From NCBI GenBank assembly GCA_001414485.1, contig LLEY01000244.1, positions 1 through 64,000 on the forward strand: 64,000 bases of DNA, given 5' to 3'. The notes beneath the pieces are model-generated. The model made no database searches. It saw only the letters and a program-made list of their open reading frames with translations, and was not told the origin of the DNA. Source of the DNA: Calycina herbarum (taxonomy: Eukaryota; Ascomycota; Leotiomycetes; Helotiales; Pezizellaceae). The first letter of the stretch is position 1. Every line of letters starts with the position of its first letter. Shown in pieces: positions 25,386-37,687 of this stretch. Position numbers and translations under genes: made by a program.

Positions 25386-26912
25386 ATGGATCGCGGTAAA
25401 GCATCACCTATTCTCGCGCCTCGTCACGACTCCTCAAGCCGCGTTGGCAAACCCGAATCAGCAGCAGAGAAACTGGCAGCCCTCAAAGCCAGAGTCGCAG
25501 CAGCAGTCGGCAGCAGCAAAGCAAAAATAGGAGGCACAGGATTAAACACACCCCCTCATCCCATCCTAGCTCGAGGCGGTTTAAACGTCGACCTACACCC
25601 AGCCCTCCAAGATTTGGGACAGTACAAGGCATCAAAGAGCGTTGCGCCCAAGTTCGCAACGAGCATTGGAAATGCCCGCCCACACCCCGATAAACCTGCC
25701 GCGAAGAGCAAGAAGCAGCTCGATCTTTCCGGCCCATCGGCAGAAGAAACGAGAAATAATCCGTATTTTGATATCAGCTTAGGGGGGCAGACGGCTACGT
25801 TGAAGAATAGGCATTCGAGGCAGTTGGTGTTTAACCAGAAGGGCAAATATATCCAACAGGCAAATGCATTACGAAGACAGGCCGCCCTGGAGGCGATGAA
25901 GAAGCGGATCGCAGAATCATCTCGGAAGATTGGCATAGATGAAGACCTCGATACGGAAAAGAACTACCTCATCGAAGCGCCTCCGGAAATTGAGTGGTGG
26001 GACGAAGGGCTGGTGGATGCTAAGAACTACGACGGTTTGGACGATCCAAGTAAATTGAAAATCGATACCGCAGACTCGATTATTACCGAATACATCCAGC
26101 ATCCAGTCCTCCTCGAGCCCCCACAAGAAAAGAATATGCCCGCCCCCAAGCCCATGTTCTTAACCTCGAAGGAACAAGCCAAGTTACGTCGACAGCGAAG
26201 AATGGCAGAATTAAAGGAACAGCAAGCCAAGATCCGATTGGGCTTTGAGCCAGCACCCCCTCCAAAGGTAAAGAAGGGAAATCTCATGCGGGTACTAGGA
26301 GAGGAAGCAGTCAAGGACCCAACGGCCGTCGAAGCACGCGTGAACCGAGAAATCGCAGCACGACACCAAACCCACGTCGAGATGAACGAGGATCGAAAAC
26401 TCACCAAGGAACAACGGCACGAGAAACTCGCCTTGAACCAGGAGAAAGACGCTGCCAAAGGAATTCGAATGATGGTATTCAAAATTGACAACCTGGCGAA
26501 TGGTAGTCACCGATTTAAGATATCGAAGAATGCAGAACAAATGGCACTTACGGGTGTTTGCGTAATGCATCCAAGATTCAATTTGGTGATTGTAGAAGGC
26601 GGAGAGCACAGTATACGGCAGTATAAAAAGCTCATGATGCAGAGAATCGATTGGACGGAAAACTCACCTACGCGAATCAAGGAAGGCGCGAAAGCAGAGG
26701 CATTACAAGATTGGCTCAAAGCAGAGGATGAGAAGGGGGAACTGAAGGATATGACATTGAACAAATGCGTATTGGTATTCGAGGGCGAGGAAAAAGCCAG
26801 AGCTTTTAGGAAATGGGGAAGCAAGGTGTGTGAAACGGATAGTGCTGCCCGTGATGCCTTGACCAGAGCAAAGATGGAGAATTTCTGGGCTATGGCGAAA
26901 AGCATGAAATAG
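25386..26912 (+). CDS. PRP3: U4/U6 small nuclear ribonucleoprotein PRP3
   Basis: Spliceosome component that binds the U4/U6 snRNA duplex and bridges it to U5 in the tri-snRNP. A single exon gives 508 residues from ATG 25386 (MDRGKASPIL). An in-frame stretch upstream has no ATG, so this start is preferred. Residues 1-110 are low-complexity (Ala, Lys, Pro). NPYFD around residue 125 and the segment with IPP/EWWDE (about 190-210) lead into the PRP3 domain, which is rich in KEQAKLRRQRR and LGFEPAPPPKVK. The C-terminal DUF1115 domain runs roughly 370-505 and includes GVCVMHPRFNLVIVEGG and the closing KWGSKVCETDSAARD. The gene starts 118 bp beyond the right end of the Fot1-like transposon, so its promoter may lie partly in transposon DNA. 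Confidence 0.95.
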   Translation: MDRGKASPILAPRHDSSSRVGKPESAAEKLAALKARVAAAVGSSKAKIGGTGLNTPPHPILARGGLNVDLHPALQDLGQYKASKSVAPKFATSIGNARPHPDKPAAKSKKQLDLSGPSAEETRNNPYFDISLGGQTATLKNRHSRQLVFNQKGKYIQQANALRRQAALEAMKKRIAESSRKIGIDEDLDTEKNYLIEAPPEIEWWDEGLVDAKNYDGLDDPSKLKIDTADSIITEYIQHPVLLEPPQEKNMPAPKPMFLTSKEQAKLRRQRRMAELKEQQAKIRLGFEPAPPPKVKKGNLMRVLGEEAVKDPTAVEARVNREIAARHQTHVEMNEDRKLTKEQRHEKLALNQEKDAAKGIRMMVFKIDNLANGSHRFKISKNAEQMALTGVCVMHPRFNLVIVEGGEHSIRQYKKLMMQRIDWTENSPTRIKEGAKAEALQDWLKAEDEKGELKDMTLNKCVLVFEGEEKARAFRKWGSKVCETDSAARDALTRAKMENFWAMAKSMK

Positions 26913-27382
26913 GCTCTCGGTACTGGGATGGAGAATCATAATACCTGTGGGTTTTTACTACTATATTTTATATGTTTGGAGGGCGGGGGTCGTGTTTCTA
27001 TATCATGTAAAATTGTAGCAGTAGAAATGATCCCGTAATCAATTTCTTTCGAGATATGCCAGCCTAACCAGATTCTTCTATCTCTGAGTAACTTGTTTCA
27101 CAAGAAATAGAGATACAAGGATTTCTTCTTTTCTTAGACCCACTATGTAGTACTGTGTTACTTTCCCAAAGAAAGTTCTTGAGAGATCCGTTGAGAAAAC
27201 CCGGCTTGGGTTGGAGACTTTCCCGTACCGAGTTCCGCACTTGTTCTCTCCACTGGGTCAGTCACTAGCTGAACTGTCTGGGGTTGGTATGTTCCACATG
27301 TGGCACCGAATTTGAGAAAGAGTGCTTTTGAGGAATAGAATACCCTCTACCCTAATACTCGTTACACTTACAATACCTTCCC
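26913..27382. other. Convergent 3' spacer between PRP3 and RAD3
   Basis: The spacer separates two tail-to-tail genes and holds their terminators. There is no open frame or RNA gene I can support. Confidence 0.6.
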
Positions 27383-30201
27383 TCAACCATCTAACTCCAT
27401 CATCCCAGCAATCGCCTCCTCATCCTCAAACTCATCCATAACAACATCCGTCCTCTCCTTCACACCCCCCTCAATCGCCTCCCTCTGCGCCTCCTGCAAC
27501 ACCCTAATATTCTCCTCCTCAACCTTCTCCTTATGCCTCTCTAAATCCGCCAAACTCCACGTACTAATGCCCTCCTGATCCACATTTTTAAACGGCTGTG
27601 CCATACCCCTTAAAAACTTCTTCGCACTCCCAACCGCCATATCCGTACTCAGATTAACCTCACTCTCTAAAATCGCCTGATTAATCCACTTCGGCAGCTG
27701 ATTTCGCTTCTTGAGGAAACGTTTATCGGCTAGAACCATGATTCCGTAGTCGTCTTTTCCTCTCAGGACACGGCCGAGACATTGCGCTGCGTGCCGCATG
27801 GCGTCAAAGGATAGGAAGTCATTTTCACGGATGCGGTATGTTTCCCGGAGGAATTCGAGTCGTGCTTTGAGGATTCGGGATTCGGTGTATTGGAATGGGA
27901 CGCCGATGCACAATACAGTGCGTCCATACTGGTGATCGAAATCTATACCTTCACTCACCTTTCCTCTCGCGACACAGAGTAGGATTGCGCCTCTTCCGTT
28001 GCAGCATGCTGTGCGGTAGGTTTCGAGAGCGAGAGAGGTTTCTTGGGCGTCGGGGGTTTCAACAAGTATGAGTTTGTATTTCCATACTTCGTCTAGGATG
28101 CCCATGCCTTGCCACATGCTGATGATGGATTCCATGTAGAGGTAGGAGGGGAAGAAGACTACCATGCCGTCGGGTGTGAGTTTGGAGAATTCTGTGAGGA
28201 GGTTTCCGTAGTTTCGGACGACGGAGGGTTCGTTGCGGACAGCGAAGCCGGAGGAGACTGGGACTTGGTCGGATCCACGGGTTACTATCATGGGTAAGAA
28301 GGAGCGACGAGCGAGGGTCATGCTGTAGGATTCTTGGACGACGGTCTCGAAGCCGAGCATTTTTGGGTACATCTCAAGGGGGGAGATGGTCCCGGATGTG
28401 ATGATTACAGAACTGAAACGATCGAAGACTGGTTTGATGGCTATTGCGGCGTCAAGGCAAGTGAAGTGAAGAACTGGATTGGGAACCTCGGCGGTATCTG
28501 ATTCGTATGGCTCCAGTATGAGTAAGAATCCTTTTTCGTAGGTAGCTACTAGAGTTGCAAAAGTTGCTACTTCTTGAAGAGGTTGGTAGTCTTCGATATT
28601 GGTCAACTCTAGGGTTCGAACTAAGGATGTAAGACGCTCTGCGCAGAATCTCAGTGGTTTCTTTTCGATGAATGTATACTCTTTGAGATGAGCAAGGAAT
28701 GATAGAGGTGTCTCTGAGATGACTTGACGAACTTTCATTCTGGTCTGGGGCTGTGTTAGAAATAGCAAGGTAATTTAAGCATGTTTCTTACCTTGAGATA
28801 CTCAATAAATCGCTTCAGAAATGCCACGAAATGCTCTGCTCTCCGAATATTACCGGGAACAGCTTCAGTCAGAAGGTCGTCTGGAAGAGCAGGATTCGAC
28901 ATGAAAGCGTCCTCCTGTCTTGCCTCTTCAGCATCCCGTAGCCCTTCCACGAGTTTTGCATACTCATTTTTCAGTTTGTCCGAATCGCTCTCTTTCATAG
29001 TCGCGATCTTGCTCTCTAGACTCTGTGCTCCTCTCGTTGCTTTTCGTAATGAGTCTTCAGTGATATCCGTACTAAGGGACTCGATGCAGACGTTGTCGAT
29101 ATTATGAGCCTCATCAAAAACCACTATGCAGTCTTTAGACAGTTCTTTTGATACCCTTTCGGCAATTTTGGGATCCAGAAGGTAATGGTAAGAATAAATG
29201 ATTACATTGCAAAAGGACATCTAATCGTGTTAGCTGATTTCTCCCCCAAGGGGGCATGAAGACAGACCATCCGCCGTGAGGTGAAATAAGGACATTGTTT
29301 GTGCTCCTCCCCATATCTCATAATACCATCCAAAGTCCATACTCCATTAGGAATGAGATTATGGGGTTCCAGAAGGTCGAGGTTCTAGATTCTTTCATTA
29401 GCACTTGACACCAGAAAATAATCAAAAGTAACACATACATCATGGTATATGCACACAGGCACATCCTCACCCCTATCCTTCTTCTCCTTTACAAACCCCG
29501 CCGTCAAACTCCTACATCTCGAATCAACCACGGCCCCACTTTTCTCCCTCTTGACCGATGGATGTAAACACAAATTCTTCCGACTCGTAAGACCCAAGCC
29601 CCGAAAGTCCTCTTTCTGACCAAGTTGTTCTTCTCGATATTTCATAAGCGCCTTTAATTCCGCCAGAGCCTTCTCGATTTCGGACATAGTACCTTTCCAC
29701 TCATTAACACAAGCCAACCCCAGGGCGGTTAGAGCTACTCACGTGAGCAGTATATCAATTTTCGATGCTCTGGATAGTATTGTTGATATGCTACGATCAG
29801 GGAGAGTAAAGAGACCGTCTTTCCAGTTCCTGAAGGCATTTCAAGGACACAATGACCTCCGGCATCGAGGGTTTCTGTGAGCCAATAATGAGTATCGCAT
29901 TACCAAGACTCTTCTCTCCTTCACTTTTTGGGTGATACAACGTACTCTTGAGATCGCACATGTAGCTTCAGTTTTCACTGTGGTAAGCAAATATTCATTT
30001 TAATGGGCGAATCACGACATACGCATATTGTTCTGCGATACATGGTTAGCCTTGATCTTCTGTTGGAGCTGATGATGTACCATACCCGGATATATCCTTG
30101 GATACGGGAACAATATTGGGAGGTCGCTGGTTTCATCATTAGCATCATCCACGACGTCCCATCAATATCAAAAGCACGTCTTACTCAATATTGAACTTCA
30201 T
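27383..30201 (-). CDS. RAD3: TFIIH DNA helicase XPD/RAD3
   Basis: ATP-dependent 5'-3' helicase of TFIIH, acting in nucleotide excision repair and Pol II initiation. The nine-exon model is 30201-30185, 30126-30086, 30032-30023, 29965-29946, 29874-29743, 29692-29439, 29384-29268, 29220-28792, 28750-27383. It closes in phase as 795 residues. It starts [29 protein letters not shown]. Walker A is MPSGTGKT with Lys48, matching yeast Rad3 numbering. Iron-sulfur cysteines fall at 115, 133, 154 and 189. DEAH is at 233-236. Later motifs include [28 protein letters not shown] and [14 protein letters not shown]. Exon 3 is only ten bases. The exon 7 donor (GTCTGT) is weak but keeps phase. Confidence 0.95.
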
Positions 30202-30542
30202 CTTGGATATCTCTTGATGAAGGTTGATGTTGAAATCTTTGTGACTGTGACGCAAACTTGCGATGGAAATGGAATATTAGGTAGACGGTCGGTGCCTCAG
30301 GCCGCAAAGCTAGGCAGAACCATCTTAAGATAAAACCCCCCATTCGTCTTCACTACCCAGGCTTCTAATGATCTGAAACAAATTTCCGGATGACTTTGGT
30401 GATTAGTATTTAATAAACTTTCGAGTTTCTATTTCATGTTCTGAGATACAACTACGGTATATCTGTAAGATGCATTTGAAAAGGCCGATTCTCGAATGAA
30501 TATTCAATAACATGAGGTAACTAATTCTAACAACTTTAAAAT
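30202..30542. other. Spacer between RAD3 start and the flavoprotein stop
   Basis: Holds the RAD3 promoter and the 3' end of the monooxygenase gene, which is on the same strand. No gene or notable motif seen. Confidence 0.5.
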
Positions 30543-32568
30543 TTACAAGTTCGCTTTATGCTCCACTAATTTCTTGCTACAGAAACTTTCGAAGTAGGAA
30601 TTCAAAGCATCCACAGTCCCTCCTCCTTCCACCAAGCTTGTGACAATTCCAACATAGCCATCAGGACGCACGACAACAACGCCTCCCCTCTCTTGATCTA
30701 GTCCCATCTTCGCATGTGCTGAGGCTGTTGCGCCGGGAGTCTTTGGATCCAAAATATCATCCGCGTAGACGTGATCACGGTATCTCGCTAATACTTCTGG
30801 CACGTCTCTAGAGATCTCAATGTCGGGTCTCTTTGAAGCAAAAATAGTGCAAAAGGTAAAGAAATGGCTATGAGGGTTGTGTTGCTCATGGTGGCTAACA
30901 CTGTCGATATCTGGGCGTAAATATGAGTTGAGGAAAGAAGATGGTTTGCTTAGGTTTCGAGCAAAGTCTTCGAGTGAACTTTTGCTTTTCGACGGCTTGC
31001 CAGCGAAAACATAGACCCGAAACGATCCATTGAGGGGAATTTCTTGTTCCAGGTGTACAACGTTTGCATCAACTACACGGGTGACATTTGTATTGATCAG
31101 AATTCTTCCCGTTCGGAGTTTATTGCCCTTTGGATTTATGAGAGAAGACTGAGCTTGGTGCGAGGGAGACCAGTTGAGATTGTTGGCATCATAAGCCACT
31201 CCATAACCACTGGTGAACTCGCAAGATTCCTTGAAAGTTGCGATAAACTGGTTTTCCTCGTGTCCCGCATTTGACTGCTCGGATGCTGCTGCGATGTCTT
31301 TTGCTGCCGGCGGCCTTTGTGAGAACAGAGCTGCATATTTTGAATCAAAATTTAGAAGATTCTCTGCAACAAGTTTTCGCTCGCTCTCATATGATTCGAG
31401 CAGTGATCTATCGGCGAATCCGCCCTCCACATAGTGGATCTTCCAAGCTAAATTTAGGGCATCGAGGAAGGCTGTGTTCATTCCCTGGCCGGCTTTTGGC
31501 TACAGTTTTCAAGTCAGTAGGTGCTTTCGCAAGAATTGAGGTCGAACATACGCTGTGAGTGTGACAAGCATCTCCTCCCATAAAAACTCTGTGGTCCAGT
31601 GTATACTTATCTGCAATACCCTGACCAATGGGGTATACAGAATACCACTCAACCCGCTCCCACTCGATTTTATATGGATTAAGAATATTCTTTGCCGAAT
31701 TTTGGACTTCCTCTTCGTTTGCTGTCTTTCGAGGATTCCAGTCCTTATCTGTGGAAGAAGCAATTTGAATGTACAGCCGTACCATATTGTCTTCTCGTGG
31801 AATTACCATTATAGAGCCGTGTTCTGAATGAATGGTGCATTTCATCTGAAAAAAATTGTCAGAAAGTGTAGGAAGTATGGGCTTGGGGGGATTACTTACC
31901 TTGATATCTGGGAAATCTGTTTTGACTACTCCATCCATGACACCCCAAACATGAGCAATTGGGTCCTTGTGTTTGATCCCAATTTTTAGCTGCTCTCTTA
32001 CGAATGACCGTGCTCCTTCGCCACTGAATAAGTATTTTGCTCTCACTTTTTCTTTTCTCCCGCCATCCACGTGCTGCAAATCAACCTCAACGGGGTACTC
32101 TGAGTCCCCCTCATGGTCAGTTTTGAAACCCTTGATCGTCCAAGGTCTCTGTATTTCCACCCCATTCTTGCTCAGATCCTTAATGAATACACGCTCAATC
32201 ATTCCTTGGTGTAACAATGTTGTAAATGGATATCGAGCATCGATAAAACTTGGACAACTGGCCCATGTTCCGGTCCTGTGTATTCCATCTCCGGAAGACG
32301 TTGGGTCCCAAAACGCAACCTCGTAGACTTTGGCAGGCTTGTACGCCATGATATCTGGCTTCAAACCCATGTTCTTTAAAAGATCCAAGGACCGAGGCTG
32401 GATACCATCAGCGCGGCCGGTTTTCGTAGGTTCTGGCCGATTGTCGATGTGTTTTATCTTGTATCCCCAACGTGCCAAGCAAGTAGACAGTAACAACCCC
32501 ACTGGACCAGCGCCAATGATTACGATGTCATACTTCTCGACATCACTGTTCGTGGCCTTCCGCTGCAT
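30543..32568 (-). CDS. FAD-dependent aromatic monooxygenase (phenol 2-monooxygenase-like)
   Basis: Predicted class A flavoprotein hydroxylase using FAD and NAD(P)H on an aromatic substrate. Exons are 32568-31900, 31845-31552 and 31499-30543, with GTAAGT and GTATGT donors and CAG/TAG acceptors. They give 639 residues. The dinucleotide-binding motif [12 protein letters not shown] begins near residue 17, a DG-type [10 protein letters not shown] follows, and [19 protein letters not shown] (FAD ribityl GD motif) forms only after the second intron is removed. The first intron (54 bp) has no stop in frame and would otherwise add 18 residues. The C-terminal third (FAGKPSKSK..., [22 protein letters not shown]) matches the thioredoxin-like PHOX C-terminal domain. 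The substrate cannot be read from the sequence, and no neighbouring catabolic genes are present. Confidence 0.92.
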
Positions 32569-34341
32569 TGTGAGATAAACAATTTTTTTTACGAGTCACG
32601 AGAGAGCTTGGTGAGTGTGACCAGAAGATGAGGGAAAGAGAGGAGAGTAGGTTGGCTTGAAAGCAAAACTCAAAAATGAAGTAAAACGTCGGGCGCCACT
32701 TAGTACTTAAGCATTGCAACAAGAGCTATACTGGACGAAGCTCGGAATCTTGAGAGCGGCAACGACAGTGTACGCTCGGGGACTGACCTTGTCCTCGCGC
32801 CTCGTTGATACGAATAAGTGGGTTATTCTGACCAGCGAAACGATATTAAGGCATAGTCAGCTTGCACAAACGCGATATTGGCGACCGCCATTCGCGGGAA
32901 TCTCGAACGGGAGCCAAATCCGGCTTTGACGGGATGCGGGGAATATATCGCGGCTACATATTTCGGTACCTCAAGGAAGATTGAGGTCCACTTTTTGTCA
33001 ACCCCACGTGAGAAGTACCCCGGGAAAGAAAAGCGGCATTCATAAGTCGAAAGGGGTGACAAGATACACTACATGTTTGAATAGATAGAATTTAAGAATA
33101 AGAGAAAGTGGACGTAAGCTTACTCTGTCTAAATTTATAAATAGTCCATTAAAAATTATACACATTCATTAATTTCATCTGTCGATCCGGCGCTGCTTTT
33201 CCCGTCCACTTTTACCAAGCGAAGGATGAACGACCTCCTCGAGCATTTCAAATTTCGTCCTAAAGATTGACACATGCTCAGTTTTCCGTCTTTACATACG
33301 CTTATAACATCAGATTTGATTGCAATGCATTTCAAGGGCATCGCTGCTTTCCCACATCGCGCGATCATGGTCCTCTCAAGGCAGTCTTCTCAGGATAGGC
33401 AGGTCATTCGTCTCTTGGATTATTACTGAAATATATCCAGAAATATTCTTACCGGCGTATGGTTACCTCAGTGTCTCCAAGTAAAAATTGAGTCAGGAAG
33501 GAAAGATGAATTATTTGGTTGGGATTGTAAAGAGTCGAGAGGGGATTTGGGTACTTTCCTTTTGCTTAGGCATCCTTCTCTCATATTGTCCGAAATATTC
33601 TAGGAAAATCACAGCATATGGTCTAGAGAGTTGAGAGAATGAATTTCTCATTCTTCTAAACCTACTCGAGTAATACATTTCATTTTCCGAGGCTTGATAC
33701 GCACCCTCTAAGGGATAGTAGGTGACGGAGAGTAATGCTCGAATCTCTTACATCTTCTACGAGACCGAGCTACCTGTATTAAGAGACAAGCTCACTTAGA
33801 TATTAGAGGACTTTCGGTGCAGAGTTAAGTTAGTCTGGGACCGAAAGACCTTTTCTTTTGGGATTTTTCCAAGAGTTCTGGGACATCTGAGTAAAGTTAT
33901 CTCTTACGCAAGGATAGCTTCAAAATACCCTCTTACTCAAATCCCCCCCTCTTTCAGTCGCTATATATTTGAGCGCGAGGAGCACTTCACTCGAATTGGC
34001 GATTCATAATTTCCCCCAACAATTTTACCAGCTTCAAATCGAATGAGGTCATCCTTACGGGGGGGTTGATTCAGGTTCAGAAAAATTCGCTGACATGCTA
34101 TTGCGTTCTCACTTGACAAGAAACAATAGGTGAGATGCCTGAATTTTTTCCTGTGATGTGATTCATGACGGTGCAATCCGCTCAGAATCTTGGGCGAAAA
34201 AAGAGTCGCAAAGCCATGGTGGCTCATTCGCGAGCAAAAACAACACGTCCAATCGCGTAACAATACCAAGATCAATAGGGGAAAGACAATACCCCAACCA
34301 ACAATACCAAACATCACAATCACAACGCGATTGCTTTTTGC
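32569..34341. other. Intergenic 1.8 kb
   Basis: Upstream of two divergent genes, so it holds both promoters. The longest open frames here are under 125 codons and show no family resemblance or spliceable continuation. No repeats of note. Confidence 0.5.
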
Positions 34342-36697
34342 ATGATGGCGTCAAAAGATACTTCTTCTCACCGTCGAGAAGTTTCGCCAACAAGACCTCT
34401 CCAAGTCCACAAACGAAAAAGTCAACAAGACAAGCCCAGTGAGCAAAAGATGGCGTACCCACACCAGACTCGCCCAGGCGGCTCGCAATTCCCGCAGAGA
34501 AACCAAACTAGGGAGTATGCAGAGAATGGCCACATGAGAGATTATACTCCTGTGCTTGCTAGTAACGCGTACTCGGCCCTTGGAGATTGTGTACAAACCT
34601 ATTTCATCGGCAAAGATTCTTCTCAACATACCTACTGCGCATCTGGCTCCGCATCTGCTTCCAGCGCCAACGAACAAGATCTTTCCAACTCATCTTCAGC
34701 AATCATTGGAGATTTCATACCCATCGATTCCGAAGGCAAACAGGTATCTCTGAGAACCAGAAAAGACACGGCGTCATCTGATCCGTAAGTCAACAACGCG
34801 TTTCCCAACTTCATCGATTCTTTCCGGATTCTAACCTCGAAACTAGATCTCGTCAGCTCACACTCCCCGTCAATCCATACGAGTTCGACCCTGCTTCTCC
34901 TGATACTCGTGGATCGCGTCAAACCAGAATCACGGATTTCATCCAGAGACCCGGCAGCTCACCAGCCTCATATTCCACTCCACGAATGGGCCACTTCAAG
35001 AACGCTCACTCCCAGGACAACACACCGACAACGAGACCTCGACCAAGCCCACTCGCGTTCGCCTCGGAACAAAATACTCGTCATGCATTTCATCGAAGTC
35101 CTTCTTCTCCTGACATTTCTGCTATGGAATGGGCTGTAGAGGCGCCCAATCCAACAGTGCAACGTCTTGCGGCGGAGTATGGAGCTTTGGTCGTGCCGGT
35201 TCAGAGTTCGCCAATTCGCAGTACGCATGGAGAGTATGGAGTTGTATCGCCACCTCACAATAGATACCACAGTGATGAAGGCGAGTTTTCGTATGTGCCA
35301 TCACCAGTTCGTAGCAGCAATCGCAAAGTTGAAGGAGGGCGTAGGGTTGCATCACCAGAACGCAATAATCGTACACATGAGGGAGAATATCGATCCAATT
35401 CGCCAATTCGAAATCACCGCGCGAATGAAGAACCCGTTCGTCGTGGTCGTCAACAACAGATTGGACATAAATCATCAACTAACATTTATCAAACTCACTA
35501 CGATAGCCAAAGTTCCCCGGTACGCGGTAATAGAGCAGCACATTACGATTCTCAAGCAACCACCTTATATGGCTACTCGCGCGCGTATTCTCCAACTCAT
35601 GCAACAGCTCAAGCTCACGCGCAAGAAGTATCGCCGAGAGCCTCTCCATATGACCGTCACCATACCAGCTCACCCAGCAAAGCTCTCGAAGATGTTTATG
35701 AAAGAGACGAGATGAATGGTCGTTACGTAAGAATGGATACCAGACATACTGCCAGAACCCCGAGTCCTCCTCCCAGTCCAAAGAAGAGATCTCGCTCCCC
35801 AATGAAGAAATTGTTTGGTGAGAAGGGCTTCTTTGGCGAATCACCAGAGGAGATGAGAAAGCAAAATGCCAAGAAAGCAGCAAGCACTCGAACTGGTAAT
35901 AAGCCCTCCAACGCCCAAAAGAAGATTGGTGTGATGGACAAGCTCAAGAACAAACTTGGAGAAATCGTAAGTCGAGTTCACTTCGTCAAGAGGAAGCATG
36001 CTAACTCTAACATCAGGCCGAGAAAGCAGACATGACTCCCAAGCGAACCAGCAATGAAAAACCCAAGAATACTCACCCTCCCATCTCTATCCCTCCTCCG
36101 GAACAAGCCAGAATCTTGATGGAGCTCGAACTCATGATCGTCCACACAGCCAACAAGTTCCTCATGACTCAATTCAGTCAAGGTCGACTATCCATCGATT
36201 CAATCCGAAAGACAGTCGATGCGTGGGAATCCCGCGGTCGACCCAAAGTCCTCGAGTTCATGTACGACCAAGCCACCCAACGAAACCTCGTCAATACCAA
36301 CCTCCAAGAACTCCGCTTCTACGGCGAACGTGCTTGTAACCACCTCAGCGTCAGCTCTATGCTCTATGCTTGGAAGAATGTCGCGACGGTCATGGCTGTT
36401 CGGACGTTTTGCGATGCGGATACGGTGCTTAAGAAGTTGGTTTTTGATATCGAGCAGATTCTTGAATTACTTGGGGCGGTGGAGAGTATTATGATGAGGG
36501 TGCAGACTTTGAGGGAGAAAATTAATGGTTTGATTCGTGCTGCGAGGGAGTCGACAAATAGTGGGGGAACGAGCCAGGGGGTTGCGAGTAGTGAGGGACG
36601 GAGCCATCCTTCTTATGATAGTCGGTCTGCGGGAGAATCTTTAGATGATCCTTATGGTGGGTTGAAGTTGGTTCCGGATCACTACAGAGAGGGATGA
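34342..36697 (+). CDS. Uncharacterised 747-residue protein, disordered N-terminus and helical C-terminus
   Basis: Exons are 34342-34784, 34847-35966 and 36017-36697, with GTAAGT donors and TAG/CAG acceptors, and they close in phase. The start could also be the adjacent ATG at 34345. Residues 1 to about 520 are Ser/Pro/Arg-rich and probably disordered, with repeated SPVR/SPIR and HYDSQ-type peptides and a basic stretch PPPSPKKRSRSPMKKLFGEKGFFGESPEEM near 410-440. Residues about 540-700 are a well-ordered, Leu-rich helical domain (RILMELELMIVHTANKFLM, TVDAWESRGRPKVLEFMYDQ, ADTVLKKLVFDIEQILELLG). I do not recognise a named family. The combination suggests a fungal adaptor or cytoskeleton/nuclear-associated protein, which is guesswork. 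Coding is supported by the clean three-exon structure. Confidence 0.82.
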
Positions 36698-37687
36698 GTG
36701 TCAATTGAGGGTATTTTCAAGGGGGGGGCTGGGATACTTAGGGTTTACTAAATTTACTGGTTGTTATTGCTTTCGGAGTTTAATGTGTGCTGGTTCTAAC
36801 CTGGACCGGATGTTTTACAGAACAATAATCAGGAGTGACCTAGCACTTCGTCTAAGTGGAGTGTACTCGAGCTCGAGAAACACTCCGATACATCTCGATT
36901 AGATGCTTTTTGATTACGAGGTGCCTTACACGGGGCTAGGTATCACAGAAAAGGGGGCCAGTCTTAATCGAGAACAATATTCCATGAACTGCAATCTACT
37001 TTGTGAGACTTGATTTCAATAAGTATGGGCGCATTTTTTTCTTCTTCAAAGTTGAATGTTGGGACAATGTTAAATGTGGAACGGAGTTGAGATGATCTTG
37101 AGGAGTGGCTCAGATCATCATGCGGCTCGTGCTGTGGTGCTCGTGGTGATGGCATTCTGATATTTGTGCATCCGGGGAAAATATTGACATACGTAATCTG
37201 TCATGTGAAAGTTGTACACGAGCCTTCCTGTACCACGATGTGAATGAAGACAGAGAGGATCGCAGTTGCCTCCAATTCAACGCCAGCTGGCTTCTCGAGC
37301 CTCGCACCTGCCGTGGCAAAGCTGCAGTATAGTCTAGGCACCAACGCCCTTTCCCTAATTGCTCTGCATTGCGTTGCATTCCCTCCTCGTCCCTCCAGCT
37401 GCTTCTTACTGCTCTTCCATCTCCCACGTTTCTGTTTCTGCTTCTGTTATCACGACACCACATCCTTTTCATACGCCATTACTTACTATATCCCTCCTCT
37501 TTGCACATCTGCACATTCACTTCCCATTCACCGAGCTACACTCCGCTGAGCATAGCTCCCTTTCGCTCCCTTTCACTCTGCTGAGCAGAGCTGGGTGGCA
37601 GAGTTGCCTCGCCATACTTCGCCTCCCATCCTAGTAGGTCAAAATATATATACTTTAATGCTATTCTAACCATTCTGCAGATCCAAA
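36698..37687. other. Intergenic, possible 5' UTR intron of the DDHD gene
   Basis: No gene is seen. Pyrimidine-rich sequence lies at 37370-37600. A possible leader intron spans 37634-37680, with a GTAGGT donor, a CTAAC branch-like site and a CTGCAG acceptor. It ends seven bases before the ATG of the next gene. Confidence 0.4.

Noticed and set aside
25483..26939. Minus-strand open frames opposite PRP3
   Set aside because: Shadows of the PRP3 coding sequence with no motif or splice support.
34163..35883. Minus-strand and shifted plus frames overlapping the 747-residue protein
   Set aside because: Low-complexity shadows of a repetitive Ser/Pro/Arg coding region.
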